64,000 bases of DNA from Gamarada debralockiae (Eukaryota; Ascomycota; Leotiomycetes; Helotiales; Hyphodiscaceae). This document shows positions 58,268-64,000 of this stretch, in pieces. The DNA is taken from positions 1-64,000 of the forward strand of contig NXFV01000401.1 of NCBI GenBank assembly GCA_002803225.1, given 5' to 3'. The notes beneath the pieces are model-generated. The model did no database searches. It saw only the letters and a program-made list of their open reading frames with translations, and was not told the origin of the DNA. The translations under genes were made by a program, and so were the position numbers. Each line of letters starts with the position of its first letter. Positions within the stretch are counted from its first letter, which is position 1.

Positions 58268-59710
58268 TCATGACAAAGACTTCTCTTGCATGACCGCATC
58301 AACTTTCTCCTCCAGCGTGCTGGTTTTTGGTGTTTTCTCTCTGATGACTGTGACAATCTCCCTTTCCTCAATGATCCATGCTCTAACAATTCCATCGTCC
58401 CCTGTGGTCACAATCATCTCCTCGCCTTCTATCCTCTTTCCTGCATCAAACCGTGTGCACCATGTCGCATGGTTAATCTCATATGGACCATGACCGCCTT
58501 GTAGGACAGCAAGAACAACCCACTCCCTTTCAATCTCTCCTCCCACTGTTGTTCTCCCCTTTGTTCGCTCTTCGTATATTGCGATGCGCCCATCACCACC
58601 TGTTGAAACCACACGGCCACTCTTCTTACTCCACGAGATAGAGTAGATCGGTAGGTCGTGGACTTTCGGAAGAGTGGCCGTGCACTCCCACTTCTCGTCT
58701 GCAGGAGGAAGCCGCATGGTGCTTGGTATGGTAGGATTGAAGTAGGAAGGTTTATTAGGAGGTGGTGGTGCAGGCGCCAGAGTCCAGACTCGGATTGTAG
58801 TATCTGCTGAGCAGGACATGAGACGAGGTATTCGTGGCGCTTCGGACTCCTCTGCTGCAGCATCAACAAACATCTTCTGGCTCACTTCCGGCTCCCAATC
58901 CAACCACCAAACTGTTCCCTCGTGTCCTTCCAAGACTGCGAAACAGCCCCATTCTCCTTCTCCATCCACTTCCTTCCATAGCCTTATCGTGTCGTCGTAG
59001 CTCGCGCTCGCCAAAACCTCCCCATTACCATCATCCTTCCGCCAGCACACACATTTCACATCCGCTGTATGTTCCTGCAGAACTGCAATTGTCTCGAACT
59101 CATCTTCTCCTTCCTCACCAACTTCTTCCCAGATCCAAATACTCTTATCTCTCGAACAGCTTGCAAGCCACTGTCCAGACGGCGAATATGCTACGTTCTT
59201 GACCTCCGAATCGTGTCCCTCAAGCACAATTGCAAACTCCCAATCCTCTTCCACATCCGAATCCCCGTCGTCCTTGGCTGCCCTCAATTGCAGTGGCTCT
59301 TTCGCCGCACCATCACTCAAGATTTCAACCTCCAACTCCTTGTTCTCATAAACACCTTCAATCTCGGCATTCGACACCACGCCATCCTCTTGCGCGCCCT
59401 CCCTTCTCCAAATCCCCATCGTAGCATCGAAGCTTCCAGTCGCTAAACTCAACACGCCATTATTCTTAACAGTCGGCTTCCACGCCACCGATCTCACAGA
59501 CCTCGAGTGTCCACCTTCTAGTGTAGAGTGTAATGTGAAGTTCTTCAGCGAATACACGCGTACAGTCTTGTCGGAGGTGGCGGTCGCGATGAGAGGCAGG
59601 CCATTGGGATTCGGGATCGAGGCCCAGGCGCGGGACGAGGAGATGGGTTTAAACTCTGCAAGGGGGAGTATGCGCGTCTGAGTGCTTGGTATTGGGGTTG
59701 GTGTTGTCAT
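58268..59710 (-). CDS. CIA1: Cytosolic iron-sulfur assembly WD40 protein Cia1
   Basis: Cia1 is the seven-bladed propeller of the CIA targeting complex, which hands iron-sulfur clusters to cytosolic and nuclear enzymes such as DNA polymerases and helicases. A single exon of 480 aa, longer than the yeast protein because of acidic insertions. WD repeats are clear: LEGGHSRSVRSVAWKP, then LEGHDSEVKNVAYSPSGQWL, then LQEHTADVKCVCWRKDDGNG, then LEGHEGTVWWLDWEP, then KVHDLPIYSISWSKKSGRVV, then GPYEINHATWCTRF, with blade ends DKTVRVYS, DATMGIWR, DKSIWIWE, DDTIRLWK and DTTIRVWT. An acidic insert (DDGDSDVEEDWEF) sits between blades 2 and 3, and another between blades 5 and 6. No frame problem. Confidence 0.93.
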   Translation of the reverse strand: MTTPTPIPSTQTRILPLAEFKPISSSRAWASIPNPNGLPLIATATSDKTVRVYSLKNFTLHSTLEGGHSRSVRSVAWKPTVKNNGVLSLATGSFDATMGIWRREGAQEDGVVSNAEIEGVYENKELEVEILSDGAAKEPLQLRAAKDDGDSDVEEDWEFAIVLEGHDSEVKNVAYSPSGQWLASCSRDKSIWIWEEVGEEGEDEFETIAVLQEHTADVKCVCWRKDDGNGEVLASASYDDTIRLWKEVDGEGEWGCFAVLEGHEGTVWWLDWEPEVSQKMFVDAAAEESEAPRIPRLMSCSADTTIRVWTLAPAPPPPNKPSYFNPTIPSTMRLPPADEKWECTATLPKVHDLPIYSISWSKKSGRVVSTGGDGRIAIYEERTKGRTTVGGEIEREWVVLAVLQGGHGPYEINHATWCTRFDAGKRIEGEEMIVTTGDDGIVRAWIIEEREIVTVIREKTPKTSTLEEKVDAVMQEKSLS

Positions 59711-60099
59711 TGTGTATGGTTAGCAGCTGTTGGTGAACGAGGTGAAAATATTGATCGCGGGGCAGATTTGTTTTCGCTGTTGATAAGATCGAGGGGCGCA
59801 CAGGGATGGATGAGGAGGACCGTGCGCGGAGCGGATTATCCTTTGACCGGTCTTCCCTCCAGGGCTGCGTGGAAGATGGTACTGATTGCATGACAGCCCA
59901 AGAACATCTCAATTTTGATTGCTATGATTCTGAATGACGCAAGCCAGTTTGAAAGCAAATAATGACTGAAATCCAGTTTTGAACAAGTACAGTAGGTTTC
60001 TCGTTTTCGATTCTGCATTTATTTTTTTTTTCTCTGAATTATCCTCTCCTTCTTCTGCACAAAGACGGTCTTTCAAAAGGGTAGTTTCAGACAGCAGTC
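59711..60099. other. Intergenic between CIA1 and the decayed gene
   Basis: About 0.39 kb containing the CIA1 promoter. No additional feature was recognised. Confidence 0.4.
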
Positions 60100-62348
60100 A
60101 TGCCTATACTGCCATTTATCACTAAGCCGGAGAGCTCCAGCTCCACAAATCAGGTCTCAACTGGATTGCTTGGACAATTACCCTTTAGTCTAATACTGTA
60201 CCGGATGGCTCCATATCTCTACATCGGAGTTCGACGACAATTCTAGCCCTTTCAGGCCATACTATCAACCCTGGGACTTCAAGGGCCAATCTCCCCTACA
60301 ACCCCTATCCCTACATCTCCCGTGGTGAGTATCGACAGGAACTCATGCTGCAACAACTTGCAGCATACATGGAGAAACAACGAAGGCAGCGGAGACTGGA
60401 AGAGTGGGTGGAAGTAAACTTTCGCTCTCTACTAACTCCTTCAGAGCCTCGTAGCTATTACCCAAGCATCTCTAATTCGAGACACGATGAGGATGTGATC
60501 GTAGCAAGACGGAACGAAGCTAGCTCTGCAAATCAAGAAAGACGATCGGAACACCGGCGGCAGAGGCTTCCAAGTCTCCACAACCTCCATATCGCCAAAG
60601 AGCTCCACCAGGGCTTGTAGATTTGAGAGATCCAAGCCCTCTACCAGCTCCATCTTATGGAGAGCAATCGAACGGCTTTCCCAATAGTTCACAAACAGCC
60701 GTGGAATCTCGTCTTACCCGAAATCTTCCAGGTCCTCTGGTTCCAACAGTTGCAGTACGCAGGGAGGCGGAAACTCCATCCTCTTTACTGGGCATACGGA
60801 GGGAGGGAGAGATAACAATCTACACCTCGAGGATAGCTCCGAGAATGCCACCGCTTCCATCTCAGGCAACACCTTCGCAAAGATTCCGCAGTGGCCGCAT
60901 AGTTGTAGAATCTGATGATGAGAGCGGTGAAGACGAAGAAGATTCGGATTTCAGTATGCCTCCCTTTATATAGATGACCGACTCGAACCATGACATGGAT
61001 GAACGGCGGCAAGTGACCAATATAGAGCGCAGAGTTCCATCTATCTATGGAGCACCACTAACCCGGCAGCTATTCACTCCCGATATGGATGGTAATTTGA
61101 ATGCGGAGTGATTCGGATTCGGATTCTTTAGACGACTATTCTTTCCCAGACGAATCGTTGTACCGAGTGATTGTAAATCTACTCTCTCGAGCATTTGTCA
61201 ATGCTTCCACAACCCTGGAGCACAACCATATTGGGAACGTAGACATGTTTCAAATCCAACCGAGGACATACGCCGACTCTCAGATGATCCACCCCAGGAT
61301 GCACATATCACTTATGCTCCTACCACCGCAGAATACGGTCATAGGCCACAGCCCCCAGCACCTTCACGGCCAACCCAATACCTGCAACTCCTCGCTTGGA
61401 AGGTCGCCAAGGGCTACCATTCCGTCCAGAAAGTCTCGATTCAAATGAAGATGCTCAGCGGACGCAGCCTATGTGCTGAACGATGCGGAGGTGCGGCATA
61501 CCAGTTGTCAAGCGGGAGGGGTGACACCATAATCCTCACATCTGGCTCCAACGGGACAGAATACAGCGAGCCATGAGATCCTGTTAAGTCTAGCTGAAGA
61601 GTCTTTTCGGCGCCAAATTATCTATAAAACCAATAGACTATATACTGAACAAGGTCCAGATTCATCCAAGACTTTCCTTTCCGCCCTCTGCAGGTTATCG
61701 ACCGAATGTTTCGATCAGCTCTGGGCTGGTGTTTTCCATGCTTCGACTTACAGCATTGCCACACCTCCTGCCAGCGACACAGGGCCGAGGCCGGCTGCCT
61801 TGAGCGAGAATGGGAAGTCTAGAGCCGGAGCAAAAAGGACTCAAATTCAGGAAGGGAAGCTCGAGAGGTTCGCCGTGAACGCTGTCGGCGATCTAATCCG
61901 GCTCGTAAACAATCACTAGGAACGGCTTGCGATAGGACTAGAAGCGCGAGAATTTCAAGGAGACAGATTTAGTGCGGACAAGCGGTTGCGCCGCCTCTGC
62001 TATCATCTCGAACTCAGGAAGCTTAAACAGGATGCTAGACTGCACTGATTGAGGCGGGCTCTGGCATTAATCAAGAACCTCCGAGGCTTCGAAGAATATT
62101 TGGAAGAAAACGGCCACCCCCTCTCCGAAGGTTCGAGCCAACGCTTTCGTCATGCGTACCTGACGGAAATCTATGCTGCTGGCTCAAGCCGTTCACGCTC
62201 GGACGTGAAGATGGCATCTAAGGAAGATCTCCGATACGCTGCTCGTTGGATGATCTTCACCAGGCATCTTGGCCTTGGTGCTACTGGTTTGCGGCTGTGG
62301 CCCAAGCTGGTTTTCAGCTTCAAGCTCGTTTCTAGTAGCCCCGGCTAG
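60100..62348 (+). pseudogene. Unidentified protein gene, heavily decayed
   Basis: Coding-like text continues on the plus strand in changing phase. After a start at 60100 (MPILPFITKPESSSST) there is a basic helical part (YMEKQRRQRRLEEWVEVNFR), then a Pro/Ser-rich part ending in an acidic cluster (VVESDDESGEDEEDSDF), then an Asp/Ser run (SDSDSDSLDDYSFPDES), and a C half with helices (LLSLAEESFRRQIIYKTNRL, then GKLERFAVNAVGDLIRLVNN and DKRLRRLCYHLELRKLKQ). In-phase stops include TAG near 60972, TGA near 61112, TAG near 61917 and TGA near 62046. Phase changes occur near 60190, 60560, 61100, 61270 and again in 61450-61560. The product is not recognised, but the amino-acid composition is coherent, so it is a worn-out gene and not noise. 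Confidence 0.5.
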
Positions 62349-62616
62349 TTGTAGCCAGGTCGTTTGTGGCTGTTGGCAGGTCTGGAAGGTACGGTGATTG
62401 TGACAGCTTAACAAAATGGAGTCTCACGTATATTGAAGACTCTTCGAAGAAGTGCTGTATTGTACGAAAATACTAAGCTAAGGAGAGAAGGAAAAGGTTC
62501 TACAAGTACACGAAGTCTAATATATTCTCCGGGAAGCACTAGGCTCCTACATAAGGCGCGTGCCTTACGCGTGGCCGGGCACGATCAGGTGACATTCGCC
62601 AGAACTGTCACAATAA

Positions 62617-62625
62617 TTAGAAGTT
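62617..62625. repeat. Target-site duplication, left copy (TTAGAAGTT)
   Basis: 9 bp, identical to 63833-63841, directly outside the inverted-repeat element. Confidence 0.75.
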
Positions 62626-62746
62626 GGTCGTGATTAAAAAACACCAGGTGTGTAAAAAAGGGGCAAACTAACACCAAGTGTTAGTTCCCCAACCACCACT
62701 TCCAAACACTTCGCAATTATATAATAACCACGTGTTGTATTTAAAT

Positions 62747-62747
62747 G

Positions 62748-62779
<32 letters not shown>
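62747..62779. repeat. AT dinucleotide microsatellite
   Basis: An uninterrupted run of about 15 AT units inside the inverted-repeat element. Confidence 0.85.
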
Positions 62780-62780
<1 letters not shown>

Positions 62781-62989
62781 CACTAGGATAGGGCTTTCAA
62801 CTAATAAAAAATTTATTTAAATCAAGTCGCTTTTCATGAAGTTATTAATATTTGAATTCAAACTGCAATTACAGAGTACTAATCAGTAATTCCTTCAGGA
62901 AACACTTGCTCTCCAAAACTACTTCTAAAACTATCTAATTACATATATAAAAGAATAGAGCTCCTCATCAGATCTTACTAGTTGGGCGA

Positions 62990-63368
62990 TTCTTGTATGT
63001 AAAGCTCCAAGGCCAGTCTTAGTATATCTTCCACCTGTACTTAAAAACGCCTCTTCTTTTAACCTCTCAGCCTCTCCATTCTCTTCCTCCTAGAAGTCTA
63101 GAAACACATCTAGCTCCTCATTAGTCCAATTTAGTCTTCCTTCTGCTATTTTCCGAGTATGTATATCGTTTCGTTAGCGGAATTTTAGCCCAGTCTCTTT
63201 GATTCGCCAGCGATCGACTATATCCCAGGCATTTAATCCAGCTGCCTTGCGGTATTGGGACTCTTTTACTCTGGGATGAGCCTCTAAATATGCCCTTTTC
63301 CTAGCTAAGTACCTATTGTATACTATCTCGATTCGTTTAGGAAAAGATAGGCCAAGAATCGAGCTCAA
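62990..63368 (-). pseudogene. Coding remnant inside the inverted-repeat element
   Basis: From 63368 a 64-codon frame reads PKRIEIVYNRYLARKRAYLE, then QYRKAAGLNAWDIVDRWRIK, and stops at 63174. Similar-looking coding text follows in another phase (DIHTRKIAEGRLNWTNEELD, then RYTKTGLGALHTRIAQLVRS). It probably derives from a transposon protein, with a helix-turn-helix-like start. The family was not recognised. Confidence 0.4.
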
Positions 63369-63414
63369 GTTGAGGCTGAGAAGTAGTCATGGATTCTAGC
63401 TCTCCACGAGATAG

Positions 63415-63497
63415 TTCACTAGAAGCAACTTCTTCCACGATTATATTATGTATGTACTTAGCATACTATAAACGTGGAAGAAGTTGCTTCTAGTGAA
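63415..63497. repeat. Perfect 25-bp inverted repeat with 33-bp loop
   Basis: Left arm 63415-63439 begins TTCACTAGAAGCAACTTC. The right arm at 63473-63497 is its exact inverse. The loop is AT-rich. This may be a small nested element or a foldback structure. Confidence 0.85.
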
Positions 63498-63832
63498 TCA
63501 TTATGTGAAGCTAATTGTGGATTTGGAAGTCCGAGCTCTTCACTCATCTGCGCAAGCTGGCGTAGGTAGGTTCGTTGGAAGGGAGGTGGTAAGTAATGGG
63601 GTAGCTGGTGGGGGTTAGGTGACTGGAGATAATCCATTTTCGTGATTTTTAGGCTATTGAGACATTCGGATCGAATAATAAATTATGGATGAAGGTTGGG
63701 CTCCAATGCGACACGAAACACTCACGAGAATTACTAGTAACATGCGTAGAACGCGATGTTCCTGATATGGTAAGACTCACACTAGGGGTGACCCCACTTT
63801 TTACACACCTGGTGTTTTTAATCACGACACCC

Positions 63833-63841
63833 TTAGAAGTT
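63833..63841. repeat. Target-site duplication, right copy (TTAGAAGTT)
   Basis: Identical to 62617-62625. Confidence 0.75.
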
Positions 63842-64000
63842 AGACTTTTTACATAAAAATTAAGAACTAATATACTTTTATAATGTCTTAAAAATATAAG
63901 TATAGACTTTTCTAGACCTTTTATGAAGTAAACATTAGGTTATTGGCTATTATATTTTGTTTAAATTAATAATTCTAACTTCTCACTATATTTTAATGCA

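Larger units (their letters stand above)
62626..63832. mobile_element. 1.2-kb inverted-repeat element, Mutator-like in form
   Basis: Inverted termini of about 35 bp (shared core CGTGATTAAAAA, then CACCAGGTGTGTAAAAA) bound 1,207 bp, with a 9-bp direct target duplication outside. Long target duplications of 9-11 bp are typical of Mutator-like (MULE) transposons. The interior is AT-rich, has an (AT)n run near 62747-62779, a minus-strand coding remnant (62990-63368) and an inner hairpin (63415-63497). It is too short and broken for an autonomous element, so probably a non-autonomous or decayed copy. Confidence 0.8.

Noticed and set aside
1..64000. CRISPR arrays, secondary-metabolite clusters or prophage
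   Set aside because: No direct-repeat/spacer array was seen, no polyketide, peptide or terpene synthase signature, and the gene structure is eukaryotic.

Overview
The window is nuclear DNA of a filamentous ascomycete. Reasons: short GT-AG introns of about 50-107 bp in otherwise compact genes, house-keeping proteins of recognisably fungal type (Rtt106, a Pep12-like syntaxin, Ndc1, Ach1, Pof1-like, Cia1), HET, F-box, ankyrin and RGS-type accessory proteins, and a transposon island with the signature of repeat-induced point mutation (RIP). The aquaporin and HET remnants would suit a leotiomycete-like or sordariomycete-like fungus, but the species cannot be fixed from the sequence alone.

Layout. 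1-487: 3' end of an ankyrin-repeat gene made of nearly identical 99-bp units, ending in an 8-bp deletion. 1.1-8.9 kb: a conserved block with RTT106 (-), a PEP12-like syntaxin (-), NDC1 (+) and ACH1 (+), all intact with clean introns. 9.3-13.5 kb: a coiled-coil protein with one frame break and a six-pass membrane protein. 13.5-17.3 kb: an F-box pseudogene (-) and an unidentified frame with three in-frame stops. 18.6-23.9 kb: an MHYT-domain membrane sensor (+), a Pof1-like NMN adenylyltransferase (-) and a steroid 5-alpha-reductase family protein (+). 24.1-25.7 kb: a decayed aquaporin gene (-). 27.0-37.4 kb: a pogo/Fot1-type DNA transposon split by a complete 8,177-bp Ty3/gypsy chromovirus (197-bp LTRs, 5-bp target duplication), both AT-rich and full of stops. 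37.5-39.3 kb: a HET-domain pseudogene directly beside the island. 40.1-43.6 kb: a large low-complexity protein with one frame break. 46.5-48.7 kb: an RGS-domain gene whose reading frame continues in phase after a single TGA. 48.8-58.3 kb: about 9.5 kb with no recognisable gene. 58.3-59.7 kb: CIA1. 60.1-62.3 kb: a decayed unidentified gene. 62.6-63.8 kb: a small inverted-repeat element with a 9-bp target duplication, Mutator-like in form.

The main theme is intact core genes set against a decaying accessory fraction. Nonsense codons in the pseudogenes are mostly ones reachable by C-to-T change (CAA or CAG to TAA or TAG, CGA to TGA). Nearly all frame breaks have the same sign, one base short. 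Together these suggest RIP or deamination plus single-base losses, but for the isolated breaks an assembly error must be excluded. I did not find a clear new multi-gene system. The best candidates for something new are the extra repeat-bearing ORF inside the chromovirus, the in-phase continuation after the RGS gene stop, and the near-identical ankyrin units with variation confined to a few positions.
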